Counted from the first letter of the stretch, positions 25,257 through 34,940 are shown. The stretch: 64,000 nucleotides of DNA from Spirochaetales bacterium (GCA_003252395.1 QKEL01000012.1:62001-126000); one strand, 5' to 3'. Numbers and translations are program-made. The notes: generated by a model not told the origin, from the letters alone.

Positions 25257-26882
25257 CTACACTCCCGGCAGTCCCAGCTCCCTCAAAAACTCATTATGCC
25301 GCTTCCTCGCCTCACTGATCTTCCCTTCAATCTCCACCAGTTCCGCGTTCACCGCCGCCAGGTCAATCTCTTCTTCGGCGACGGCGGTGCTGATATACCG
25401 CGAGATATTCAGGTTAAACCCGTTCTTCTCGATCTCCTCCATCCCCACGCGGCGGGCATAGCGCTCTTCTTCCTTCCGGAACTGGTAGGTGTCAATAATC
25501 TTGTCGATATGCTCGTCCGTGAGCTTGTTCTGCTTCTTCCCCTTCTCGAAGCGCTCGGCAGCGTTAATGAAAAGCACGTCATCATACTTCTTGCACTTTT
25601 TCAGTACGAGAATGCACACCGGAATACCGGTGGAGAAAAAGAGATTCGCCGGGAGCCCAATTACCGTATCGATATTCCCATCCTTCAACAACTTGGTTCG
25701 AATCCGTTCCTCCGCCCCGCCGCGAAACAAAACGCCGTGGGGCAGAATAATCGCCATGGTGCCTTCCTTGTGAAGGAAGTGAAAACCATGAAGCAAAAAG
25801 GCGAAGTCCGCTGCGGACTTGGGAGCCAGCCCGTGGTTCTTGAACCGGAAGTCCTCCGCGAGGGCGTCGGTGGGCTCCCAGCGATAGCTGAACGGAGGAT
25901 TCGCTACCACCGCGTCGAATCGAGGCTCCTTGGCGGGGTTTAATTCCCGAAGAAGATCCCAGTCGTTCAAGAGCGAGTCACCGTGGAAAATCTCGAACTC
26001 TGAATCCTTCACGCCGTGGAGGAGCATGTTCATACGCGCCAGGTTGTAGGTGGTGATATTCTTTTCCTGCCCGTAGAGCTTGCCCACGCCATGGGGCCCG
26101 AGGCCCTTCCGTACGTTCAACAAGAGCGATCCTGAACCGCAGGCAAAGTCCAGCACTTTCTCAAGCTTTTTCTTCTTTCCCGTGGCCGGTTCCTGGCTAT
26201 CCAAAACGACAATACCGGAAAGGATGCTCGATATCTGCTGGGGGGTATAAAACTCGCCTGCTTTCTTGCCTGAGCCCGCCGCAAACTGGCCGATCAGGTA
26301 CTCGTAGGCGTCGCCCAGGATGTCGCTCCGGGTGGAGAACTTGGCTATACCTTCGGCGATCTTCTGGATAATCACGCAGAGTTTGGCGTTCCGCTCGGTG
26401 TAGGTCTTGCCGAGTTTTTCCGAGCTTAAGTTTATCTCCGAGAACAAGCCCTGAAAGGTGCTCTCGAAGGAGTCGTTTTCGATATGCTTGAATCCCTCTT
26501 CCAGGCGGTGGAGGAGTTCGCCCTCCTGCTTCCGCGCCATCTCGGCGATGCTGGACCAAAGGTACTCGGGTTTGATCACGTAGTGCACCTTGCGCCGCAT
26601 CTGGTCTTCGAACTGGCCCACGTCGGCCTTATTGTCCTTGTACCATTTCACCAAAGGCGAAAACCCGCCCGCGCCACCTGCCGCGCCCGAACCGCCCGCG
26701 GTTTCGGGATAGTCGCTCCCCAGTTCCTTTTTCGCGGCGGTCTCGTAGTTGTCCGAAAGGTAGCGCAAAAACAAAAACGACAGCATGTAATCGCGGAAGT
26801 CGTCGGCGTTCATGGCCCCGCGCAGTTGGTCGGCTATTCCCCAGAGGGTGTTCCCCAGTTCTCGTTGGTCAACGTCTGTCAT
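25257..26882 (-). CDS. hsdM: Type I restriction-modification DNA methyltransferase subunit
   Basis: 541 aa. N6-adenine methyltransferase subunit M; with HsdS it methylates the target, and with HsdR it forms the restriction complex. Evidence: the N-terminal HsdM helical domain (LGNTLWGIADQLRGAMNADDFRDYMLSFLFLRYLSDNY), the SAM motif VLDFACGSGSLLLNV, the catalytic NPPF motif (VVANPPFSYRW), FLLHGFHFLHKEGTMAIILPHGVLFRGGAEE and a C-terminal helix pair that contacts HsdS. Its ATG overlaps the rhuM stop (ATGA), so the two are translationally coupled. Confidence 0.95.
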   Translation of the reverse strand: MTDVDQRELGNTLWGIADQLRGAMNADDFRDYMLSFLFLRYLSDNYETAAKKELGSDYPETAGGSGAAGGAGGFSPLVKWYKDNKADVGQFEDQMRRKVHYVIKPEYLWSSIAEMARKQEGELLHRLEEGFKHIENDSFESTFQGLFSEINLSSEKLGKTYTERNAKLCVIIQKIAEGIAKFSTRSDILGDAYEYLIGQFAAGSGKKAGEFYTPQQISSILSGIVVLDSQEPATGKKKKLEKVLDFACGSGSLLLNVRKGLGPHGVGKLYGQEKNITTYNLARMNMLLHGVKDSEFEIFHGDSLLNDWDLLRELNPAKEPRFDAVVANPPFSYRWEPTDALAEDFRFKNHGLAPKSAADFAFLLHGFHFLHKEGTMAIILPHGVLFRGGAEERIRTKLLKDGNIDTVIGLPANLFFSTGIPVCILVLKKCKKYDDVLFINAAERFEKGKKQNKLTDEHIDKIIDTYQFRKEEERYARRVGMEEIEKNGFNLNISRYISTAVAEEEIDLAAVNAELVEIEGKISEARKRHNEFLRELGLPGV

Positions 26883-27886
26883 GATATTATTCCTTTGCGG
26901 TGCTTTATTTTATCTTCCAAGGCCTTCAGCTCTGCTTCATCCTCAAGCTCGGCGGTTTTGGCTTCGTTTTCCTTTCGTCTTTCGTCAATTCCGGTATAAC
27001 GGGCAACAATCTCTTTTTCCATCCGGGCGTGACTGACGGAACCGGCACCGTTCAGGAGCGGGAACCCGTTGGAAGTAATGATTTGGCTGACATTTTCCTG
27101 CCAAAACGCCATAGGCGTGACGACACGACGCTTGGCACGGAGTTCTGCGGTTTCAAGAAAGATGACAACCAGTCGGTTTAAGGTATCAATTTCATCCTCG
27201 TTCAGGTAATTCTTGGCTATCAGAATATCCTGCTTTCTTACCTTCGAACCCTTCCAGGTCAATAGTCCGAAATACTCATCTTCGGGCTTTGCACGCGCGA
27301 CGATGATTTCCGCGGCGGTGTGTTCCGTCACCGCATACAGGAGAAGGTTTTGCACGGTGGCAAAAAAATCCTGGGTTGCCTGGTCATCTTTCGAGTAATC
27401 GGTCGCCAAGGCAAAAAGGTCGCGAACCTTTTGATAAAAGCGCTTCTCCGACGCCCGGATGTCGCGGATGCGCGCGAGCATCTCATCGAAATAATCCGGG
27501 CGCCCATCGGGATTCTTGAGGCGTTCGTCATCCATCGCGAAGCCCTTGACCAGATATTCCTTAAGCACCGAACTTGCCCAGACGCGAAACTGTACGCCTC
27601 GGGGCGAGCGTACGCGGTAACCGACGGCCAGGATGGCATCGAGGTTGTAGAGTTTCGTGGAATACCGTTTACCATCTGCGGCAGTTGTCAAGGATTCCTT
27701 GACAACTGAAATTTCCTTCAACTCGCCTTCCTCAAATATATTCTTGAGATGCAAGGAAATATTCTGTTTTGACGCGCAAAACAACTCGGCCATCTCCAAC
27801 TGCGTTAGCCACGCCGTATGCCCGTCCGTCCTCAACTGAATATTGCTTTTCCCGTCTTCTGTGGTATAGAGGATCATTTCATTCAT
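26879..27886 (-). CDS. rhuM: RhuM-family protein
   Basis: 335 aa. Virulence RhuM/PF13310-type protein, named from a Salmonella pathogenicity-island gene; biochemical role unknown. The N-terminus has a winged-helix-like reading domain (ILYTTEDGKSNIQLR, AWLTQLEMAELFCASKQNISLHLKNIFEEGEL, YNLDAILAVGYRVRSPRGVQFRVWAS), followed by a long helical domain and a Fic-like YFGLLTWKGSKVRKQDILIAKNYL segment. The ATG at 27,886 overlaps the stop of the truncated rhuM copy upstream (ATGA), and its own stop overlaps the hsdM start. Such proteins are often found inside type I R-M operons, as here, suggesting a regulatory or protective role (inference). Confidence 0.85.
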   Translation of the reverse strand: MNEMILYTTEDGKSNIQLRTDGHTAWLTQLEMAELFCASKQNISLHLKNIFEEGELKEISVVKESLTTAADGKRYSTKLYNLDAILAVGYRVRSPRGVQFRVWASSVLKEYLVKGFAMDDERLKNPDGRPDYFDEMLARIRDIRASEKRFYQKVRDLFALATDYSKDDQATQDFFATVQNLLLYAVTEHTAAEIIVARAKPEDEYFGLLTWKGSKVRKQDILIAKNYLNEDEIDTLNRLVVIFLETAELRAKRRVVTPMAFWQENVSQIITSNGFPLLNGAGSVSHARMEKEIVARYTGIDERRKENEAKTAELEDEAELKALEDKIKHRKGIIS

Positions 27887-28227
27887 ACACACCCCTGCTT
27901 CGCAATGCGCTTGTTATGGTTTGCCCATATGCGGAATTGCGTTCCCCGTTTCGAATTGACCCGGTAGCCAACGGAAAGGATCATGTCCAGGCCGTAATGC
28001 GCGACGGGCTTATCCGAGGAAGGAATGCGCATTTTTTGCACATTGCTTTCGGTTTCAAGCTCTCCCGTGGTGAAGACGTTTTTGATATGCCTCCCTATTA
28101 CGGTCCTATCCCGTTCGAATAAGGCAGTAATTTGCCGTTCCGTCAGCCAAAGGGTTTCTCCGGCCATGCGCACTTCGGTTTCCACCTTTCCGTCAGGGTC
28201 GGTGTAGATGACCATTTCGCCGTTCAT
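27883..28227 (-). pseudogene. Truncated RhuM N-terminal fragment
   Basis: 114 aa. The sequence runs parallel to the N-terminal domain of the next gene (MVIYTDPDGKVETEVRMAGETLWLTERQITALFERDRTVIGRHIKN, MILSVGYRVNSKRGTQFRIWANHNK) and stops where the helical domain should begin. It differs considerably from its neighbour, so it is not a fresh duplication. The ORF is intact, starts with MNGEMV and ends with an ATGA overlap onto full-length rhuM, so the isolated DNA-binding-like domain could still be made. It may be a decayed copy or a retained small regulator. Confidence 0.6.
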
Positions 28228-28382
28228 GCTGCCATCCTTTCCAAAAGGGCGGAGCCCCGCCCTACGGCGCTAGTCGCTCGTCCGGCACTAAAGTTGCCCT
28301 GTCCCAGGGCAACCTTACGCTTTTCGCTCCCGCTCAAAGCGCCGCGCCGGGCTCCTACGCGCCTACCCACCCTTCGCATGGT
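28228..28382 (-). other. Non-coding GC-rich spacer between hsdS and rhuM genes
   Basis: Contains two inverted repeats, GGGCGG/CCGCCC (28248-28263) and GTTGCCCTG/CAGGGCAAC (near 28,294-28,314). Neither is followed by a T run. Base composition differs sharply from the AT-rich hsdS beside it. Confidence 0.4.
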
Positions 28383-29654
28383 TTACTCATCCCCCGCCGG
28401 GAACAATTGCTGCATCAACCCCTTCTTGTGGTTTTTAAGAGCCTCAATCTTCTGAGCCTGCGCGGTAACCAATTCGTCGAGCGAAGAAAGGCAATCGGCG
28501 ATTTTCTGTTGTTCGGGGAGAGAGGGGAAGAATAGTTGTATATCTGTGAATTTTGATTGAGATATATTCTTCATCGTCTCACTTGTCCCTGTAGCTGATT
28601 CCTTAAGAATATTTCGCATTTTTTCAGTTATTAGGTACTGACTTACAAAACGAGTATTTACATTCTTTTCATCACAACAGATATTCCACAAACGATCAGG
28701 TAGAAATAAATTCGGGTATTCTTTAGTAACATAACCTGATTCTCCTACAAGTAAAGGAGTATTCATGCGACTGAAAATTATTGAGTTCCTTTTTGGACTT
28801 GTTTTTACCATGGAGATTTCACTTTCAACAACTTGTTTATTTTCTTGAGGAATAAATATTCCATTTGCAATACAAGATGTTTTTAAAATTCCAATTTCAT
28901 GCTCATTGGTTATTGGATCCCCAGTTGAGTTAACGCTGACTCCTGATACAAGCAATTCTATAATATCCCCCAACCTCTTCTCCTCCCACTCCCCCGCGTT
29001 CTCGAATTCCGGGAAGCGCAGGCGGGGGACGGTTTCGCCTTCGGCGGGGAAGAGCTGCTGCATCAGGCCTTTCTTGTGAGTCTTGAGGGCATCGAGCTTG
29101 CGCTTGTGCGCGGCGATCAGATCGTCAAGGGAAGACAGGCAATCCGCGATTTTTTGTTGTTCGGGGAGGGAAGGGTACGGCAAAGGCATTTTCATAAAGT
29201 CATTATTTGAAATAGCCATACGATCATGACGAGCCCCAGTGTTGGAAACTTCTTTCAAGTATTTATGCCAAATATCAGTTTTATAAAAATACTCAAAGAA
29301 TGTATTCGCACTATTTTTAAACCTAAATACTGTATAAAGAGGTGACATAACACCCTTTCCCAATTTATTCTTTGATATTGGGCCTACAGGTGCTGTTACT
29401 GAAATACGAGGATTGTATACGAAATCGCCATTCTCAAGAATGAAATAGTTATTAAGATTTTCTTGATTAGCTATATCTTTATCAAAATAATCTCTCTGAT
29501 CAACGACTCCATCAATAGCCGAATTTGTAAATACTCTTTTTTCAGATAGATCCTTATTTCGTTCAATAACTCGATCAGCGATATGGATTAATTCCCTATC
29601 TTCCCACTCCCCACTATCTGCAAACTCCGGGAATCTCAGTTTGGGTACACTCAT
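28383..29654 (-). CDS. hsdS: Type I restriction-modification specificity subunit
   Basis: 423 aa. HsdS determines the bipartite DNA target. The protein is a tandem of two halves: each opens with V-P-x-LRFPEF-x-x-x-GEWE, has an AT-rich, variable target-recognition domain, and closes with an almost identical coiled-coil spacer (LPEQQKIADCLSSLD followed by a KGLMQQLFPA helix end). The variable domains are strikingly AT-rich against the GC-rich conserved repeats, the usual mark of shuffled recognition domains. It is followed after 155 bp by the rhuM genes and preceded by hsdR. Confidence 0.95.
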   Translation of the reverse strand: MSVPKLRFPEFADSGEWEDRELIHIADRVIERNKDLSEKRVFTNSAIDGVVDQRDYFDKDIANQENLNNYFILENGDFVYNPRISVTAPVGPISKNKLGKGVMSPLYTVFRFKNSANTFFEYFYKTDIWHKYLKEVSNTGARHDRMAISNNDFMKMPLPYPSLPEQQKIADCLSSLDDLIAAHKRKLDALKTHKKGLMQQLFPAEGETVPRLRFPEFENAGEWEEKRLGDIIELLVSGVSVNSTGDPITNEHEIGILKTSCIANGIFIPQENKQVVESEISMVKTSPKRNSIIFSRMNTPLLVGESGYVTKEYPNLFLPDRLWNICCDEKNVNTRFVSQYLITEKMRNILKESATGTSETMKNISQSKFTDIQLFFPSLPEQQKIADCLSSLDELVTAQAQKIEALKNHKKGLMQQLFPAGDE

Positions 29655-29774
29655 ATTGTTACGGACCTTCTTGCGTCAGGGATTGAAGCGGAAATCCCGC
29701 AGACCGCCAGAGGCGGGCGAGGAATTGGAGCGAAAAGCCCGACTCGCCGCAGGCGAGTGACGCCCAAAATATTC

Positions 29775-32744
29775 CTACCGTTCATAGGCGGAAAGGCCGG
29801 AAATGTCGCGGCCGTTGGCGGCTTTGTTGATGAGGGGGAGGAGGTCGCGCATGAGAGCGAGTTCCTTTTGGGCGCGGGCCTTCCAGCCAAGGTCTAAGGG
29901 TTCAAGGAGGCGGGTAAGGTCTTCGCCGTCGAACACCAGGCGGGAAACCATGCGGTCCACGAAGGTCTGGAGGGATTCGGGAGCGAGGCCGTGGGATACG
30001 GCAAGGGCGGCGAGTTCGCCCCGGGTCTTGTTCGCCTTGAACTGCAAATACCCCGCCTTGATGGACTCCTCGCTCAGGCCCGTCTTGGCGCCCAAGGTGT
30101 CGATGTAGGCGATGATATCGTCCCGGTCGTCCATGAACTTCGAGTCCGATAGGATATAGCGCACCAGCTGTTCCCGGGTCATCTTCTGGGTCTCAGGGGT
30201 GGCATTCGTATAGCTCGCGATGAGGCGCATGATGTAGTCGTAGTCGATGGTGGCCGAGGAGAAAAGCACGAACTCGAAGTCCAGCTCGGGCGGAGGTTCC
30301 GGACGGTCTTCCCATGAAAGCTGACTCGCTTTCAGGCGATGGGCGGTTTCCATGTACGCGCTCTGGAATGCCCATTCGTCGTCCCCGCTCAGGATGGACT
30401 CGCTTCTCGCCGCGTCCTCGTCCGACATGTCGGTATATTGGTTAAGCTGCGTCTTGAGCCGCTTTACCTCCTTGAACCGGGTGCAGAACTCGCTTCGCGC
30501 CTCGTCGCCCTTCAGGTTCGCCACCTCTTCGGGTTTCGCGGGAAGGCCGTGGAGGGCCATGAAACCTTCGAGGGCGGCCATGGCGTCGTTAAGCTTTTCG
30601 ATCACCACCGGGGCCGGGTCCACGAGCCAAACTTCCTTCGCCTTCGAGGTATCTTCCCCGGAGAAAAGGGCGATGGCGGCGTTGACCGCCTCCTCCTGCT
30701 GGCGGAAGTCCAGGATATTGCCCAAAGGTTTCGTGTCGTTCAAGACGCGGTTCGTGCGGGAGAAGGCCTGGATAAGGCCGTGGTATTTGAGGTTCTTGTC
30801 CACGTAGAGGGTGTTGAGGTATTTGGAGTCGAAGCCCGTAAGGAGCATGTCCACCACGATCATGAGGTCGATCTTCTTGGCGTGCTCCAGGTCGTGGTTG
30901 GGATACTGCTGGTCCTTGATCCGCTTTTGCACGTCCTGATAGTAAAGGTCGAACTCACTTATCGAGTGGTTGGTGCCGTAGGCGGCATTGTAGTCCGCGA
31001 TTATTTCCTTGAGGGCGGCCTTCTTTCCCTCGGGGTCTTCCTGATTGTCGAGCTTTTCCTGGGGCAGGTCTTCCTGGATCTGCTGCACGTCCTTGTTGCC
31101 TTCCGCCGGGGGCGAGAAGACGCAGGCGATATTGAGGGGAAGGAAGTGCGGGTCTTCCGCGGCGCGGGCGGCCTGCAATTCCTTGAAAAGGCGGAAGTAG
31201 CCGATGGCGTGGTTGATGGATTGACAGGCGAGGACGGCGTTGAACTTGCGATTGTTCGTGGAGGCGTCGTGCTTGGAGAGGATCGCCTCGGCAACGGCTT
31301 TCTGGGTGTAGGCTTCGCCGGGCTTAACGGGGGTTTCGCCGTCGGGTTTGAAGTAGTCTACCTTGAAGCGCAAAACGTTCCGGTCTTCGATAGCGTGGGT
31401 AATCGTGTAGGCGTGGAGCTGTTTCTCGAAGATATCCTCGGTGGTCTTGAGGCTCTGCACCTGGCCGGTTATCTGCTTGTAGCTCGCGTTGTCCGCGAAG
31501 ATAGGGGTTCCCGTAAAGCCGAAAAGCTGGGCCTTCGGGAAAAAGGATTTGATGGCCTGATGGTTCTCGCCGAACTGGGAGCGATGACATTCGTCGAAGA
31601 TGAACACCATGCGTTTGTTCCGCAGGGGTTCGAGCCGTTCCTTGTAGCCCCGGGCGCTTGAGTCGTCCAGAGCGAGCCCGAGCTTCTGAATGGTGGTCAC
31701 GATTACCTTGTTCGCGTAGTTGTCCGAAAGGAGTCGGGTGACGAGGGTTTCCGTGTTGGTGTTTTCTTCGACGCAGCCTTCCTGGAACTTGTTGAACTCC
31801 TCCCGGGTTTGCCGGTCCAGGTCCTTCCGGTCCACCACGAAGAGGCATTTGTCGATATCCGGGTTGTCCTTGAGAAGGGTCGAAGCCTTGAAGGACGTGA
31901 GGGTCTTTCCGCTTCCCGTGGTGTGCCAGATATACCCGTTCCCCCGGTTTTGGTGAATGCACTCCACGATGGCCTGCACCGCGTAGATCTGGTAGGGTCG
32001 CATCATGAGGAGTTTTTGCTCGCTTGCCACCAGCACCATGTAACGGCTGATCATCTCGCCCAGGGTACACTTGGCAAGGAAGAGGGAGGTGAAGTCTTCA
32101 AGCCGGGTAATCTTCTTGTTGTCCCGCTCGGCGAACTGGTACATGGGGAGGAAGCGCTCGTCCGCGTCGAAGCTGAAGTGCTTGGCGTTATTGTTGGCGA
32201 AATACCAGGTGTCGGTACGGTTGCTCACGATAAAAAGCTGCATGAAGCAAAGGAGGGTCTTCGTGTAGCCGTTACCGGGATCGTTCTTGTAGTCCACGAT
32301 CTGCTTGAGCGCCGTGCGGGGGGTAATCTTGAGGCCCTTGAGCTCGATCTGCACTACCGGCACCCCATTGATGAGGAGTATCACGTCGTAGCGGTGGCTC
32401 CCGTAGTCGGTGCTCATGCGGAGCTGGTTTATCACCTCGAAGCTGTTCTTGCACCAGTCCTTGATATTCACGAGGGTATAGTGGAGCGCCTTTCCGTCGT
32501 CCCGGTCCAGGGTCTGCTTTTCCCGCAGGGTTTTGGCGGCGGCGTACACGTCGGAGGTGATAATGGCGTCCAGGAGGCGGGTAAACTCGCTATCGGTGAG
32601 GGTAACGCCGTTCAGCTCGTCGAATTTGGCCCGAAAATTCCGCTCCAGGGCGGCGCGGTCGCGAATATCAGTGCGGTAGGCGTATTTTTGGTCTACGAGC
32701 TGCGCGATAAAGGCGTCTTCAATCTGCTTTTCCAGTGTCGCCAT
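29775..32744 (-). CDS. hsdR: Type I restriction endonuclease subunit
   Basis: 989 aa. Motor/nuclease subunit that translocates and cuts DNA. Nuclease motif of the PD-(D/E)xK type near residue 130 (YDVILLINGVPVVQIELKGL); Walker A HTTGSGKTLTSFKAS; Walker B FIFDECHRSQFGE; helicase motif III FGFTGTPIF; and motif VI near AFSRTNR. A helical C-terminal domain is present. First gene of the operon; a 120-bp gap separates it from hsdS. The upstream region 32,745-32,972 is shared with the divergent hipB promoter. Confidence 0.95.
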   Translation of the reverse strand: MATLEKQIEDAFIAQLVDQKYAYRTDIRDRAALERNFRAKFDELNGVTLTDSEFTRLLDAIITSDVYAAAKTLREKQTLDRDDGKALHYTLVNIKDWCKNSFEVINQLRMSTDYGSHRYDVILLINGVPVVQIELKGLKITPRTALKQIVDYKNDPGNGYTKTLLCFMQLFIVSNRTDTWYFANNNAKHFSFDADERFLPMYQFAERDNKKITRLEDFTSLFLAKCTLGEMISRYMVLVASEQKLLMMRPYQIYAVQAIVECIHQNRGNGYIWHTTGSGKTLTSFKASTLLKDNPDIDKCLFVVDRKDLDRQTREEFNKFQEGCVEENTNTETLVTRLLSDNYANKVIVTTIQKLGLALDDSSARGYKERLEPLRNKRMVFIFDECHRSQFGENHQAIKSFFPKAQLFGFTGTPIFADNASYKQITGQVQSLKTTEDIFEKQLHAYTITHAIEDRNVLRFKVDYFKPDGETPVKPGEAYTQKAVAEAILSKHDASTNNRKFNAVLACQSINHAIGYFRLFKELQAARAAEDPHFLPLNIACVFSPPAEGNKDVQQIQEDLPQEKLDNQEDPEGKKAALKEIIADYNAAYGTNHSISEFDLYYQDVQKRIKDQQYPNHDLEHAKKIDLMIVVDMLLTGFDSKYLNTLYVDKNLKYHGLIQAFSRTNRVLNDTKPLGNILDFRQQEEAVNAAIALFSGEDTSKAKEVWLVDPAPVVIEKLNDAMAALEGFMALHGLPAKPEEVANLKGDEARSEFCTRFKEVKRLKTQLNQYTDMSDEDAARSESILSGDDEWAFQSAYMETAHRLKASQLSWEDRPEPPPELDFEFVLFSSATIDYDYIMRLIASYTNATPETQKMTREQLVRYILSDSKFMDDRDDIIAYIDTLGAKTGLSEESIKAGYLQFKANKTRGELAALAVSHGLAPESLQTFVDRMVSRLVFDGEDLTRLLEPLDLGWKARAQKELALMRDLLPLINKAANGRDISGLSAYER

Positions 32745-32879
32745 GGGCTACCTGCTTTTATTGGTTTTGTTATAAAAAATCGTTCGTTAACGCTCCCGCA
32801 ATGATACTGTGAAAATCTGCAATAGGTCAAATAATCACCCAAGATGAGCTGTGGTAAATTCAAAAGAACAAATACTTCA

Positions 32880-32947
32880 TACCTTACAGGGTAAATTCTT
32901 GACTTTTACCCGATAGGGTATTAATCTATACTATACCTCATAAGGTA
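32880..32947 (+). promoter_or_regulatory. hipBA promoter with three evenly spaced operators
   Basis: Three 14-bp palindromes of the form TACCY-N4-RGGTA at 32880-32893, 32907-32920 and 32934-32947, with centres exactly 27 bp apart. The promoter TTGACT (32899-32904), 17 bp, TAATCT (32922-32927) has the middle operator in its spacer. This fits autorepression by HipB. Confidence 0.8.
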
Positions 32948-32972
32948 TATTTTATTATTCGAGGAGGAGCCC

Positions 32973-33233
32973 GTGAAATACCTAATTTCTACCCCTTCCC
33001 AACTCTCCCACGCCCTAAAGGATGTTCGAAAAACTCAAGGAATAAGCCAGGAAATAGCGGGGAAAAATGTCGGACTCCTTCCTAAAACCATATCCGCCCT
33101 GGAGAATCATCCAGGGTCAGCGACTATCGATAGTCTTCTAAAACTACTCTCATCTTTAAACCTGGAAATGATCATTTCTCCCAAGAACGAGAATGAGGAC
33201 ACCGATGTCCCGAATACACATGAGGATTGGTGA
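32973..33233 (+). CDS. hipB: HipB-type antitoxin, XRE helix-turn-helix
   Basis: 86 aa. Helix-turn-helix of the HipB class (SQLSHALKDVRKTQGISQEIAGKNVGLLPKTISALEN, then DSLLKLLSSLNLEMII). It binds DNA and the HipA toxin and represses its own promoter. GGAGGAG precedes the start. The C-terminal tail is acidic. The gene is AT-rich compared with the chromosome. Its stop is immediately followed by the hipA start region. Confidence 0.9.
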   Translation: MKYLISTPSQLSHALKDVRKTQGISQEIAGKNVGLLPKTISALENHPGSATIDSLLKLLSSLNLEMIISPKNENEDTDVPNTHEDW

Positions 33234-33235
33234 AA

Positions 33236-34561
33236 ATGGCCAGATCATCAAATACGCGCTCCCTTAGGGTTTGGCTAAATGGAATTCGAGTCGGTATCTG
33301 GTCTATAGGTTCAAGCGGTATACATGAATTTAGTTATGAAGATTCCTGGCTTATGCATACCCAAGCAAGGCCTATTTCGTTATCCATCCCCCTTGGGAAA
33401 AACCAAATTCGAGGGGAAGTTGTTTCTTCTTTCTTCGATAATCTTTTACCGGACTCAACGGAGATTCGCCAGCGAATACGCACTCGTTATGGCGCGGCAT
33501 CAATCAGTACGATAGATCTTCTTGCGGAGATCGGGCGCGATTGCGTAGGGGCGATCCAGCTTATCCCGAACGACGAAAAGCCCTCGGATCAGGCGACTGT
33601 CGAGGGAAGGCCGATTGACGAACATCAGATTGCGGAAATCCTGAAAGGCATGACGTCAATGGGAGCGGGAGGAAGATTATCCGATGATGAGTTCCGCATA
33701 TCTTTGGCCGGCGCTCAGGAAAAAACCGCATTGCTTCGATTTGCCGATCAATGGCTCGTCCCTCATGGCTCCACCCCTTCGACACATATCATAAAATTAC
33801 CGTTGGGTAGAATTGGCGGGCTCGGACTCGATATGACCAATTCTGTAGAGAACGAATGGCTTTGCCTTCAGATCGCCTCGGCAATTGGTTTGAATACGGC
33901 AAGCTGCGAGATACAAAAATTCGATGACGTAACCGCTCTCGTTGTAGAACGTTTTGACCGGCGCATTAATACGGCGAATAAATCCATTATTCGACTTCCG
34001 CAAGAAGATTTCTGCCAGATTACCGCAACGCCGTCGAATGGTAAATATGAATCTGACGGGGGGCCGGGAATCGACACCGTTATGTCATTATTACTTGGTT
34101 CAGCGGATTCGAAAAAAGACAGAGAGACTTTCTTCATAACCCAAATCCTTTTTTGGCTCTTGGCAGCGCCTGACGGTCATGCGAAAAATTTCTCGGTTTT
34201 TATTGAACGAGGAGGGCGTTATCGGCTTACCCCGCTTTATGACATCATGTCCGCATATCCCGTTCTTGGTCATGGAAACGGATTAATCCCCCCGGAGAAA
34301 CTGAAAATGGCAATGGCTTTCAGGGGCAAGAACCGGCATTATGAATGGGACAAGATCTATGCGCGACATATTTACGAAACGGGCCGACGTTGTGGTATGG
34401 ATGCGTCCATAATCGATTCCATGATATCAAACCTTGTTACGGATATTCCTAAAGCCATTGAATCGATCTCTCGTTCACTACCAAACGACTTTCCCGCTTC
34501 TGTAGCCGATACGATCTTTGAAGGGATGACGAAACGAATATCGCTACTCGTAGCACAATGA
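33236..34561 (+). CDS. hipA: HipA-type Ser/Thr kinase toxin
   Basis: 441 aa. Toxin kinase; in E. coli the homologue phosphorylates glutamyl-tRNA synthetase and induces persistence. The N-terminal Couple_hipA domain (VWLNGIRVGIWS..., SLSIPLG) is followed by the kinase core with LSLAGAQEK-type P-loop (here ISLAGAQEKTAL), HIIKLP, and the catalytic DGHAKNFS followed by LTPLYDIMSAYP (metal-binding Asp). All key residues are present, so it appears active. The start ATG at 33,236 is 10 nt after GAGGA; a GTG at 33,230 overlapping the hipB stop is an alternative. Confidence 0.92.
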   Translation: MARSSNTRSLRVWLNGIRVGIWSIGSSGIHEFSYEDSWLMHTQARPISLSIPLGKNQIRGEVVSSFFDNLLPDSTEIRQRIRTRYGAASISTIDLLAEIGRDCVGAIQLIPNDEKPSDQATVEGRPIDEHQIAEILKGMTSMGAGGRLSDDEFRISLAGAQEKTALLRFADQWLVPHGSTPSTHIIKLPLGRIGGLGLDMTNSVENEWLCLQIASAIGLNTASCEIQKFDDVTALVVERFDRRINTANKSIIRLPQEDFCQITATPSNGKYESDGGPGIDTVMSLLLGSADSKKDRETFFITQILFWLLAAPDGHAKNFSVFIERGGRYRLTPLYDIMSAYPVLGHGNGLIPPEKLKMAMAFRGKNRHYEWDKIYARHIYETGRRCGMDASIIDSMISNLVTDIPKAIESISRSLPNDFPASVADTIFEGMTKRISLLVAQ

Positions 34562-34740
34562 TTGCACACTCCACTTTTAGAGTGAATTGTTCTCTTTCTG
34601 TACCTTTTTTTGTTATTTTGACGTGCAGGTCATTTTTTCAACGGTTGTAAAAACGAGTGTGCAACAAATTGTGCAATAGACTCTCTCAAAATCTCTGTAG
34701 TTCTCCAGAATGCTCTGGAAATAGCGGACATATAGCCATT

Positions 34741-34885
34741 TTTTATGGGCCACGAAAGGGAATACCTCCGGTTTGTCGAAAGGTACGGATTGACAGTCCG
34801 TTCTTCCTTCGCGGCGAACGGACTACGACATCGAACCGAAGCGACGCCCCGACCGAGAGGGATTCGCAACGAAGTTTCGAGCGGG
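34741..34885. repeat. 145-bp dispersed repeat, right copy
   Basis: Near-identical to 22199-22343, including the hairpin GTCCGTTC/GAACGGAC (34796-34823). Left end is the inverted tRNA-Thr end with one change (GCCACGAAAGGGAAT). It lies in the gene-free gap 34,562-35,175, which also holds the inverted pair TTGCACACTC (34562-34571) and GAGTGTGCAA (34655-34664) and no credible gene. Confidence 0.85.
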
Positions 34886-34940
34886 ATGAGCCGACAGGCT
34901 GAATCCGAGCTGGCGCAGGATTCAGGCGGAAGCGACCGGA

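Noticed and set aside
29651..29890. 79-codon minus-strand ORF between hsdR and hsdS
   Set aside because: Overlaps the hsdR 3' end in another frame, Arg/Pro-rich, no resemblance to any family.
34562..34640. Terminator after hipA (CACTC/GAGTG stem)
   Set aside because: The stem is only 5 bp and the T run lies about 20 nt beyond it.
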